22,181 nucleotides of DNA, taken from contig CAYLYP010000053.1 of the NCBI GenBank assembly GCA_964387795.1, forward strand, positions 1-22,181, given 5' to 3'. Below are positions 15,819 through 22,181 of the stretch, in pieces. A model generated the notes under the pieces. It saw only the letters and a program-made list of their open reading frames with translations, did no database searches and was not told where the DNA came from. The stretch's first letter is position 1; the number at the start of each line of letters is the position of its first letter. This stretch comes from CAYLYP01 sp964387795. GTDB lineage: Bacteria > Bacteroidota > Bacteroidia > Bacteroidales > UBA7960. The position numbers and the translations under genes are program-made.

Positions 15819-15920
15819 TTGAAACGACCATGTTCGTGTATAATTGTACATTAACATCAGTGTAAAATGCAAACATGGAGTTCCATCTGACCCCAAACAA
15901 AAAATCATTTACAGATGAAA
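15819..15920 (+). promoter_or_regulatory. Structured leader pairing with the beta-mannosidase start codon
   Basis: This leader is homologous to the one before the UPF0158 gene (minus strand, 22004-22107). Helix 1: CCATGTT (15828-15834) with AACATGG (15872-15878). Helix 2: TTCCATCTG (15881-15889) with CAGATGAAA (15912-15920), eight of nine positions paired, the ATG lying inside the second arm. From 15869, 22 of 24 bases equal the other leader, and the 3' parts end alike (CATTTACAG here, CATTTACGG there) right at the ATG. The helix-2 change CATCTG/CAGATG against CATCCG/CGGATG is compensatory. Role inferred: translational control or a dispersed repeat. Confidence 0.55.
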
Positions 15921-18443
15921 AGGCTTATAATACTATCCCTGCTCCTGGCTTTCATTGCTTCTTGCAATAAACCCAAAGAAAATGCTATTATCGAGAAGGT
16001 CCTGTCTGAAAAATGGGAGTTCTCCCGTACGGGAGCCAATGAGTGGTATCCTGCTAAGGTGCCTGGAACCATACATGCCGACTTATTAAACAATAAGCTT
16101 ATCCCTCATCCTTTTGATTCATGTAATGAAAAGGAATTGCAATGGATTGGCAGGGAAGACTGGACGTATCGTTGTACCTTTGATGTGGATGACAAAATTT
16201 ATAATTGCCGAAATATCACTTTGTTCTTTGAAGGATTAGATACTTATGCCAATGTTTCACTTAACGGGGAGGAAATACTGGTTGCCAACAATATGCATAT
16301 CGGTTGGGAACTTGACATCAAGGATCTTTTAAAAAAACAGGGAAACCAGCTTGAGGTGTATTTTAAATCGGCTGAAAACCGTTTTATTGAAGATTCTACT
16401 GCGTATAGAACTATTGTCCCAGGTGGGAGATGGGTGTTTGCACGTAAAGCAGCTTATCATTTTGGTTGGGATTGGGGTCCCAAATATATCACAGCAGGTA
16501 TATGGCAAAAGGTTTCGATTAAAGCCAGTAATGATTTTATCCCAGAGGATGTGTTTCTTTACACAAAAGAGATCACTGAAGACAAAGCTGTAATCCAGTC
16601 CCTTCTTAAGGTGAAAAGCGAAAAGGAACAAACACTCTCTATTGTTATTAGTGACAACAAAACCGGTAAGGAATTCTTTAAAAAAGAAATCAAGCTTCAG
16701 GAGGGTACCAATACTTTTCAGAGTGCCTTTGACATTGAAGAACCAAAGCTATGGTGGTCTAACGGCCTGGGTGAGCCATATATTTATGATATCCTTATAG
16801 AGTTGACATCTGAATCAGGTTATTATTATAAAGAAGTTGTCCCTTTTGGGATTAGGATCATTGAAGCTGTATTTGATAAGGATGAGCAAGGCCAATCGTT
16901 TTATTTTAAGCTAAACGGCCATCCTGTTTTTGCTAAAGGTGCCAATTATATTCCCCAGCAAAGCTTTTTATCGGAGGTTACTGATGCTGATTATGAAAAG
17001 CTTATTGATATGGCTGCCAAATCGAATATGAACATGCTACGTATCTGGGGTGGGGGTATTTATGAGAAAGATATCTTCTATGAGCTCTGTGCCCGAAAAG
17101 GGATTATGGTATGGCAGGATTTTATGTTTGCCTGTGCTATGTATCCGGGTGATTCAGCTTTTTTAAATAATGTAAAATCAGAAGCCGCTTATCAGGTTAA
17201 AAGGCTTAGGAAACATACAAATATTGCATTATGGTGTGGAAACAATGAGGTTGATGAAGCCTGGCATAACTGGGGCTGGCAAAAAGCCCTTAATATGAGC
17301 CTCGCTGATTCAGCTTTCATCTGGGGATCCTATCTTGAAATCTTTCATAACATCCTTCCTAAAGCTGTTGAATTATATGATAATGGAAGGGCTTATGTAA
17401 CTACTTCACCCCTTTATGGCTGGGGTCGCGAACAAAGCATGTATCAGGCTGACTCTCATTATTGGGGCGTGTGGTGGGGCTTACAGCCTTTTGAAAAATA
17501 TTTGGAAAAGGTGCCTCGTTTCATGAGTGAATTTGGATTTCAGGCTTTGCCTTCCCTTTCCACAATTCGCTATTTTCAAAGTGAATATGCTGATTCACTC
17601 TATTCCCCAAGTCTAAGGTGCCATCAAAAACATCCAACAGGTTTTGAAACTATTGCTACCTATATCGAAAGAGAAAACCTTAAACCTTCTGACTTAAAAC
17701 AACTGATTTACTTCAGTCAAATTGTTCAGGCTCATGGAATAGGGATGGGTATTGAAGCACAAAGAAGGGATAAACCCCGTTGTATGGGTTCCTTGTATTG
17801 GCAGCTAAACGATTGCTGGCCTGTTGTTTCATGGTCTGGCACTGATGTCTTTGGCAATTGGAAAGCCTTGCAATATAAAGTAAGGGAGCTTTTCAGGGAT
17901 GTCATGGTATCTGTAATCCTGAACAATGGAAATGCTGAGATATTTGTGGTATCTGATAAATTACAGGATGTTAAAGGGGAGCTCACTATCCAATTGAGAA
18001 ATTTTGCTGGTGATACTATTATCCTTAAAAAACAATCGCTTCTGTTACCTGCAAACGCATCCCTTGATGTGCTCAATGTTCCGGTTAAGGAAATACTTAA
18101 AGAAAAGAACCCTTCACAATGGTGCCTTGAAGCATCCTTTGTTACAGAAGATAATGCCTATTTTAATTCAAGCTTCCTTGATTTGTATGGAAACCTTCAA
18201 CTTCCCGAAACAAAGATTATCAGGGACGTGAAGAAAGTTGATGATGGCTTTATGATTAGCCTTCAAAGTGATGCCTTTGCTGCATTTGTATTTTTGTTCT
18301 TAAATAATGACCATGCATGGTTTGAAGATAATTTCTTCAACCTTTTGCCTGGTGAGAAACGTGAAGTGTTTTGCAAATCATCCCTTACATTGGATGAGTT
18401 TGTTAAACAATTGGAAGTGACCCATCTGAAAGATAACATTTGA
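15915..18443 (+). CDS. GH2 beta-mannosidase lipoprotein
   Basis: An 842-residue exo-beta-mannosidase of the mannosidase-2 branch of GH2. Signal peptide with lipobox FIASC (lipid cysteine C17). The N-terminal sugar-binding jelly roll (about 25-205) shows VPGTIHADLL, WIGREDWTYRCTF, FEGLDTYANVSLNG and the beta-mannosidase signature FGWDWGP (183-189). An immunoglobulin-like domain follows to about 320. The barrel (about 325-690) has KGANYIPQQSF, LRIWGGGIYE, WCGNNEVDEAW with acid/base E445, and FMSEFGFQALPS with nucleophile E539, then YWQLNDCWPVVSW. Further beta domains run to the end. It would remove the single beta-1,4-linked mannose of the N-glycan core (or mannobiose units from mannan). The ATG lies inside a conserved leader helix. 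GH92 follows 85 bases later on the same strand with no terminator between, suggesting one transcript for both mannosidases. Confidence 0.95.
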   Translation: MKRLIILSLLLAFIASCNKPKENAIIEKVLSEKWEFSRTGANEWYPAKVPGTIHADLLNNKLIPHPFDSCNEKELQWIGREDWTYRCTFDVDDKIYNCRNITLFFEGLDTYANVSLNGEEILVANNMHIGWELDIKDLLKKQGNQLEVYFKSAENRFIEDSTAYRTIVPGGRWVFARKAAYHFGWDWGPKYITAGIWQKVSIKASNDFIPEDVFLYTKEITEDKAVIQSLLKVKSEKEQTLSIVISDNKTGKEFFKKEIKLQEGTNTFQSAFDIEEPKLWWSNGLGEPYIYDILIELTSESGYYYKEVVPFGIRIIEAVFDKDEQGQSFYFKLNGHPVFAKGANYIPQQSFLSEVTDADYEKLIDMAAKSNMNMLRIWGGGIYEKDIFYELCARKGIMVWQDFMFACAMYPGDSAFLNNVKSEAAYQVKRLRKHTNIALWCGNNEVDEAWHNWGWQKALNMSLADSAFIWGSYLEIFHNILPKAVELYDNGRAYVTTSPLYGWGREQSMYQADSHYWGVWWGLQPFEKYLEKVPRFMSEFGFQALPSLSTIRYFQSEYADSLYSPSLRCHQKHPTGFETIATYIERENLKPSDLKQLIYFSQIVQAHGIGMGIEAQRRDKPRCMGSLYWQLNDCWPVVSWSGTDVFGNWKALQYKVRELFRDVMVSVILNNGNAEIFVVSDKLQDVKGELTIQLRNFAGDTIILKKQSLLLPANASLDVLNVPVKEILKEKNPSQWCLEASFVTEDNAYFNSSFLDLYGNLQLPETKIIRDVKKVDDGFMISLQSDAFAAFVFLFLNNDHAWFEDNFFNLLPGEKREVFCKSSLTLDEFVKQLEVTHLKDNI

Positions 18444-18528
18444 TGTTTGTATTATGTAATCCTGGTCTTTTTGCCTGCCTTTAGGCTTTCCTTTGAAATG
18501 ATAATTGAAAACTAATTTCTGACCTGAC

Positions 18529-21471
18529 ATGAATAGAATTAAAAATTTATTGATTGCCGGAGCCACAGGTCTTGCTTTGCTTAGTTCCTGTAAGGATGAG
18601 GCTAAAGTGACTGAACCTGCAGCCTTTGTAGATCCGTTTATTGGGACTGATGCCCATGGACATACCTATCCGGGAGCTACATTGCCTTTCGGGATGGTGC
18701 AACTGAACCCTAATACCCGCCTTGGTGGTTGGGATGGTGCTTCCGGTTATCATTTCTCCGATTCAATCATATATGGCTTTGCCCATACTGCCCTTAATGG
18801 AACCGGTGTTGGCGACTATGGCGATATCCTGCTGATGCCTGTGGTGGGTGATATAAGTTTTATTAATGAAGATTATAAATCTCCGTTTAAAAAATCAAGC
18901 GAACATGCACAGCCTGGTTATTATAGTGTTTTTCTTGATAAACCGGGTGTGCTTGCTGAATTAACCGCCACTACCCGTGTTGGGTACCACAGATACACCT
19001 TCCCTGAAAGCAAACTGGCCAATATTATCATTGACCTTGAGCATAGGGACAAGGTAACCGACTCCTGGATTGAAATTGTTAGCGATACCGAGATCCGTGG
19101 CCTTCGTCGTTCAACCAACTGGGCCAATGACATGGTATGGTATTTCTCAATGAAATTTTCTAAACCTTTTGCCCGTCAGGGTATTGCTTTGGATAATAAA
19201 CTTCAGGAAGGTATTGCCAAAGCTCAGGGCACAAATATCAAAGCTTTTGTTGGATTTGAAACAACGAAAGATGAGGTTATTGAAGTTAAAGTAGCCCTTT
19301 CTGCTGTGGATATTGATGGCGCCCTTAAAAACCTTAATGCAGAACTCCCTGGCTGGGGCTTTGAGGACACCCGTAAAAAAGCTTTTGAAACATGGAACAA
19401 AGAATTATCCAGAATCATTGTTAAAGGCGGATCTGAAGATCAGAAGAAAGTATATTACACAGCCCTTTATCATACATTTGTCCAGCCAAATACTTTTAAT
19501 GATGTTGATGGACGTTATCGTGGTATTGATAAAAATATCCATACCACAGATTGCTTTACCAACTATACTGTCTTCTCTTTATGGGATACATACAGGGCAT
19601 GGCATCCTTTGATGACAATACTGGACACTGCAAGATCAAATGATTTTGTTAAGGTGATGCTGAATATGTACGACAAGGGTGGATTACTTCCTATCTGGGA
19701 ACTGGCTGCCAATGAGACATATTGTATGATTGGGAACCATGCCATCTCAGTAATTGCTGATGCTTACATGAAAGGCATCCGCAACTATGATGCTGAAAAA
19801 GCCCTTGAAGCGATGATTCATAGTGCTACCCAAAACCATCATGGTCTTGATGTATATCAGAAGTATGGCCATATACCCGGGGACATGGAGCATGAATCAA
19901 TTTCAAAAACCCTTGAATATGCATATAATGACTGGTGTATTGCACAGGTAGCTAAAGCAATGGGCAAAGATAGTATCTACAATGTTTTTATTCAAAGGGC
20001 ACAGTATTACAAAAATATCTTTGATCCTTCAACAGGTTTTATGAGGCCTAAACTTAATGGTTCATGGCTGGATCCTTTTAATCCTACGGTTATTGATTGG
20101 CATTTCACTGAGGCCAATTCATGGCAGTATTCATTTTACGTTCCACAGGATATAACTGGCCTGTACCAGCTTCATGGTGGCAAAGAAAATATGCTGCACA
20201 AACTGGATGAACTATTTGAAACTACTGCACCTGTCTCAGGACGAGATGTTAAAGATATTACAGGGCTTATTGGCCAGTATGTGCATGGGAATGAACCCAG
20301 CCATCATGCTGCTTATCTCTTTAACTTTGTTAACCAGCCTTGGAAAACACAACAATGGGTTCGCAAGATTATGGATGAACTCTATACTTCTAAACCTGAT
20401 GGGCTTTGTGGAAATGAAGACTGTGGGCAGATGTCAGCATGGCTGGTTATAAGCGCTATGGGATTCTATCCTGTTGCTCCTGGTTCTTCCCAATATGTGA
20501 TTGGAACCCCCTGGTTTCCCGAAATGGAAATTAACCTCCAGAATGGGAAAGTGTTTAAAATCACTGCCGATAAGGTTTCTGCAAAAAACAAATACATTCA
20601 AAGCATTCAGCTTAATGCTGCCGACTATCCATACTCATATATCAGGCATGAAGACATCATGAAAGGGGGGCACCTTCATTTTGTAATGGGAAGCCAACCC
20701 AACACCTCATGGGGAAGCGATGATGCACATATTCCTGTTACTAAGATTGATGAAACGCTCATCCTGTCCGTTCCGGTTATTATTGCTGCTGAAAAGCATA
20801 TCAAGGATAGCCTTATGGTTGAGATAGCTTCTGTTTCAAAAGACGCTGAACTGTTCTATACCCTTGATGGCAGTATCCCAAGCCATGAATCTTTAAAATA
20901 CCAAAGCCCTATTTCTTTAACAAAAACTACTACCTTAAACGCTGTAGCCTTTAAAGAAGGGGTAGGATACAGCTTCCCTGTGAAATCTGAATTTATTAAA
21001 ATAGATGTGAACCGTAAGGTTGACATTAAAAATCCTTATTCTCAAAGCTATCATGGTGGAGGCCCCGAAGCCCTCATTGATGGTATCAGGGGCGCTAAGA
21101 ACTGGAGATTGGGTGGATGGCAGGGATATCAGGGAACTGACTTTGAAGCTACTATCGACCTGGGTAAAGTGCAAAGCATTTCTTATGTGGCAGCAGGCTT
21201 CACCCAGGACATCCGTTCCTGGATTTGGATGCCAAAAGATGTTACATTTTGGATTTCAAATGATAATATAGATTTTAAGCAAATCGCATTTATTAAAAAC
21301 CCCATCTCAGCCGATGACTACGAGATGTATATTAAAGACCTTTCGGCCAAGGTGAAAGCAAAAGGAAGGTATGTCAGGATCAAAGCTACAAATTTTGGCA
21401 CTATACCACAGTGGCACCTTGGAGCAGGAGGTCAGGCTTACATCTTTGTTGATGAGGTTGTTATAGAATAA
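18529..21471 (+). CDS. GH92 alpha-mannosidase lipoprotein with discoidin-like domain
   Basis: A 980-residue calcium-dependent exo-alpha-mannosidase, longer than the usual 700-780 residues because of two added C-terminal domains. Lipobox LLSSC puts the lipid cysteine at 21. The GH92 N-terminal beta domain begins VDPFIGTDAHGHTYPGATLPFGMVQLNP (34-61) with FAHTALNGTG.GDYGDILLMP. The catalytic helical barrel contains VFSLWDTYRAWHPL (348-361), FTEANSWQYSFYVPQD (526-541) and GNEDCGQMSAW (628-638). From memory of family structures, E528 and D631 are at the general acid and base positions. A CHB_HEX_C-like domain (LFYTLDGSIPS, about 760-822) and a discoidin-like module (about 830-980, ending QAYIFVDEVVIE) follow. 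Members cleave alpha-1,2/1,3/1,4/1,6-mannosides of N-glycans or yeast mannan; the linkage is not assigned here. It ends its transcription unit, with two hairpins right after the stop. Confidence 0.95.
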   Translation: MNRIKNLLIAGATGLALLSSCKDEAKVTEPAAFVDPFIGTDAHGHTYPGATLPFGMVQLNPNTRLGGWDGASGYHFSDSIIYGFAHTALNGTGVGDYGDILLMPVVGDISFINEDYKSPFKKSSEHAQPGYYSVFLDKPGVLAELTATTRVGYHRYTFPESKLANIIIDLEHRDKVTDSWIEIVSDTEIRGLRRSTNWANDMVWYFSMKFSKPFARQGIALDNKLQEGIAKAQGTNIKAFVGFETTKDEVIEVKVALSAVDIDGALKNLNAELPGWGFEDTRKKAFETWNKELSRIIVKGGSEDQKKVYYTALYHTFVQPNTFNDVDGRYRGIDKNIHTTDCFTNYTVFSLWDTYRAWHPLMTILDTARSNDFVKVMLNMYDKGGLLPIWELAANETYCMIGNHAISVIADAYMKGIRNYDAEKALEAMIHSATQNHHGLDVYQKYGHIPGDMEHESISKTLEYAYNDWCIAQVAKAMGKDSIYNVFIQRAQYYKNIFDPSTGFMRPKLNGSWLDPFNPTVIDWHFTEANSWQYSFYVPQDITGLYQLHGGKENMLHKLDELFETTAPVSGRDVKDITGLIGQYVHGNEPSHHAAYLFNFVNQPWKTQQWVRKIMDELYTSKPDGLCGNEDCGQMSAWLVISAMGFYPVAPGSSQYVIGTPWFPEMEINLQNGKVFKITADKVSAKNKYIQSIQLNAADYPYSYIRHEDIMKGGHLHFVMGSQPNTSWGSDDAHIPVTKIDETLILSVPVIIAAEKHIKDSLMVEIASVSKDAELFYTLDGSIPSHESLKYQSPISLTKTTTLNAVAFKEGVGYSFPVKSEFIKIDVNRKVDIKNPYSQSYHGGGPEALIDGIRGAKNWRLGGWQGYQGTDFEATIDLGKVQSISYVAAGFTQDIRSWIWMPKDVTFWISNDNIDFKQIAFIKNPISADDYEMYIKDLSAKVKAKGRYVRIKATNFGTIPQWHLGAGGQAYIFVDEVVIE

Positions 21472-21489
21472 TACGCTGGCTGGCGTATT
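21470..21489 (+). other. Small hairpin overlapping the GH92 stop codon
   Basis: AATACGC (21470-21476) and GCGTATT (21483-21489) pair perfectly around a 6-base loop, starting within the TAA stop. No T-run follows, so it is probably a 3'-end stability structure upstream of the true terminator. Confidence 0.45.
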
Positions 21490-21510
21490 TGTTGATTCCC
21501 CTTAATGTTA

Positions 21511-21556
21511 ACCGCCCTTGCAGGATTCATGGTTTCCTCGCAGGGCGGTTTTGCTT
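21511..21556 (+). terminator. Rho-independent terminator after GH92
   Basis: ACCGCCCTTGC (21511-21521) pairs with GCAGGGCGGT (21540-21549) with one bulged T, and the stem is followed by a T-rich tail (TTTTGCTTTT). A GC-rich stem with a U-tract, oriented to end the GH2-GH92 transcript. Confidence 0.85.
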
Positions 21557-21590
21557 TTAATGAGCAGGGTGCCTGTTATTTTGGGTTCGT

Positions 21591-22013
21591 TCAATCACCC
21601 GTATAATCTTCCATTTCCAGTTGTAATCTGATATAATCCTCATAGCTTTTTCTTCTGAAATCAAACCATTTTTGTCTTTGACTGGATGATTCAACTTCAG
21701 CTTTGAAATTAGCAAAAGGACTTTTACGGTTTAATATTTTAATCAAATCATTCTTAACATCTGGATCATCAACTTCGTCAATAAAATTCACCATTACCCT
21801 AAAGGCTTCGTGTGAATCCATTTTAGTAAGAACTATATAATCTTTCCATTCACGTTCTATCTTTCTTTGTTCTTCATTCCAAAATCTTTGTTCAGTTATT
21901 TCATCCCAGTCAAGAATAGAATTAAATTCAAGTGTTTCTTTATTGAGATATACTTTCATCCCGGCTTCAAGTTCCTGGGCAATCTGATTTATTAATTCTG
22001 CACTAAGTTCCAT
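21591..22013 (-). CDS. UPF0158 family protein of unknown function
   Basis: A 140-residue acidic cytosolic protein without signal or membrane segments. It resembles UPF0158 (PF03682): an N-terminal AGMKVYLNKETLEF stretch (17-30, the 'ylD.etGe' segment of the family), a central DSHEAFRVMVNFIDEVDDPDVKNDLIKIL block (66-94), then SPFANFKAEV (98-107) and the late KWFDFRRKSYEDY (115-127) equivalent to the family's W-F-x-F-R-R end. No biochemical function is established for the family. It is convergent with GH92 and unrelated to glycan degradation by content. Its start codon is buried in a 13-base-pair leader helix homologous to that of the beta-mannosidase gene, the only visible link between them. 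The ATG at 22011-22013 fits the family's usual N-terminus. Confidence 0.8.
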   Translation of the reverse strand: MELSAELINQIAQELEAGMKVYLNKETLEFNSILDWDEITEQRFWNEEQRKIEREWKDYIVLTKMDSHEAFRVMVNFIDEVDDPDVKNDLIKILNRKSPFANFKAEVESSSQRQKWFDFRRKSYEDYIRLQLEMEDYTGD

Positions 22014-22107
22014 CCGTAAATGTTTTTTTTGATTAAGGTCGGATGGAACTCAATGTTTGCTATTTGCATTGGCGTTTGTGTATCATCTGCAAACATGTCC
22101 GTTTCAT
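22004..22107 (-). promoter_or_regulatory. Structured leader pairing with the UPF0158 start codon
   Basis: In the minus-strand transcript, TGAGTTCCATCCG (22052-22040) can pair with CGGATGGAACTTA (22016-22004) over 13 positions including one G-U, with a 23-base loop; the second arm contains the start codon and the first codons. Just upstream, ATGTTTGC (22096-22089) pairs with GCAAACAT (22060-22053). The order and spacing of helices match the leader at 15819-15920. GAAACGGACATGTT near 22107-22092 also matches GAAACGACCATGTT near 15821-15834. Confidence 0.6.
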
Positions 22108-22164
22108 CCTACACTATTTGTTTAGCTTGTCAACAACAATAATAGAATTATTTCTTTCCTCTTA

Positions 22165-22172
22165 CAAAAATA
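22165..22172 (-). promoter_or_regulatory. Possible -7 box for the UPF0158 gene
   Basis: The minus strand reads TATTTTTG, matching TAnnTTTG. Initiation near 22158 would place the whole two-helix leader in the transcript, a 5' untranslated region of about 145 bases. The window ends too soon to see a -33 box. Confidence 0.4.
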
Positions 22173-22181
22173 TCAAAAAAG

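Noticed and set aside
15819..15846. TTG plus TATAATTG as the promoter of the beta-mannosidase
   Set aside because: Spacing of 17 is short for this phylum, one base departs from consensus, and the region falls inside the helix-1 part of the shared leader.
18444..18528. Independent promoter between the two mannosidase genes
   Set aside because: TTTG at 18446 and TCTTTTTG at 18466 are 16 bases apart and off consensus, and no terminator separates the genes, so co-transcription is simpler.

Overview
The window looks like a chromosomal piece of a Bacteroidota genome, probably Bacteroidales-like. Supporting signs are genes without clear Shine-Dalgarno sites, -7 promoter boxes of the TAnnTTTG type, many lipoprotein signal peptides, and a dense cluster of GH97, GH20, GH29, GH2 and GH92 enzymes with an FHS-family sugar permease and a ROK kinase. 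No rRNA, tRNA, CRISPR array, insertion sequence or phage gene was seen. Genus-level placement is not possible from the sequence alone.

Layout. The left part is on the minus strand: a CutC-family protein (150-899), a broken Tat/secreted TIM-barrel-like gene (1079-1417), a secreted endonuclease/exonuclease/phosphatase-fold protein (1472-2356) and a GH97 lipoprotein (2522-5104). A 222-base divergent region (5105-5326) separates these from a plus-strand run with gaps of only 11 and 15 bases: chitobiase-type GH20 (5327-7981), GH29 alpha-L-fucosidase with a PA14 insertion (7993-9828), and a second GH20 (9844-12165). A LacI-family regulator (12262-13296) and an FHS sugar permease (13299-14477) follow, then a terminator, an unusual long hairpin, a ROK sugar kinase (14662-15759), a GH2 beta-mannosidase lipoprotein (15915-18443) and a GH92 alpha-mannosidase lipoprotein (18529-21471) closed by a strong terminator. 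A UPF0158 gene (21591-22013, minus) ends the window. Bases 1-149 hold no feature I can support.

How the genes fit together. Fucosidase, beta-N-acetylhexosaminidases, beta-mannosidase and alpha-mannosidase are the exo-enzymes needed to take a fucosylated or mannose-type N-glycan down to monosaccharides. The permease and ROK kinase would import and phosphorylate the products, and the LacI regulator would sense one of them. There is no SusC/SusD pair, endoglycosidase, sialidase or beta-galactosidase in the window, so this is a saccharifying exo-enzyme cluster rather than a complete classical PUL.

Most notable signals. (1) The beta-mannosidase and the unrelated UPF0158 gene share a homologous 5' leader of roughly 100 bases. 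In both it can fold into two adjacent helices, the second pairing with the start codon; base changes between the copies are compensatory. (2) Two near-identical 14-base palindromes with a central CG, one in the GH97/GH20 divergent region and one at the LacI gene's own promoter, form a candidate operator (consensus CTAAATCGATTTAG). (3) One discoidin-like C-terminal module is attached to three different enzyme families (GH97, GH20, GH92).
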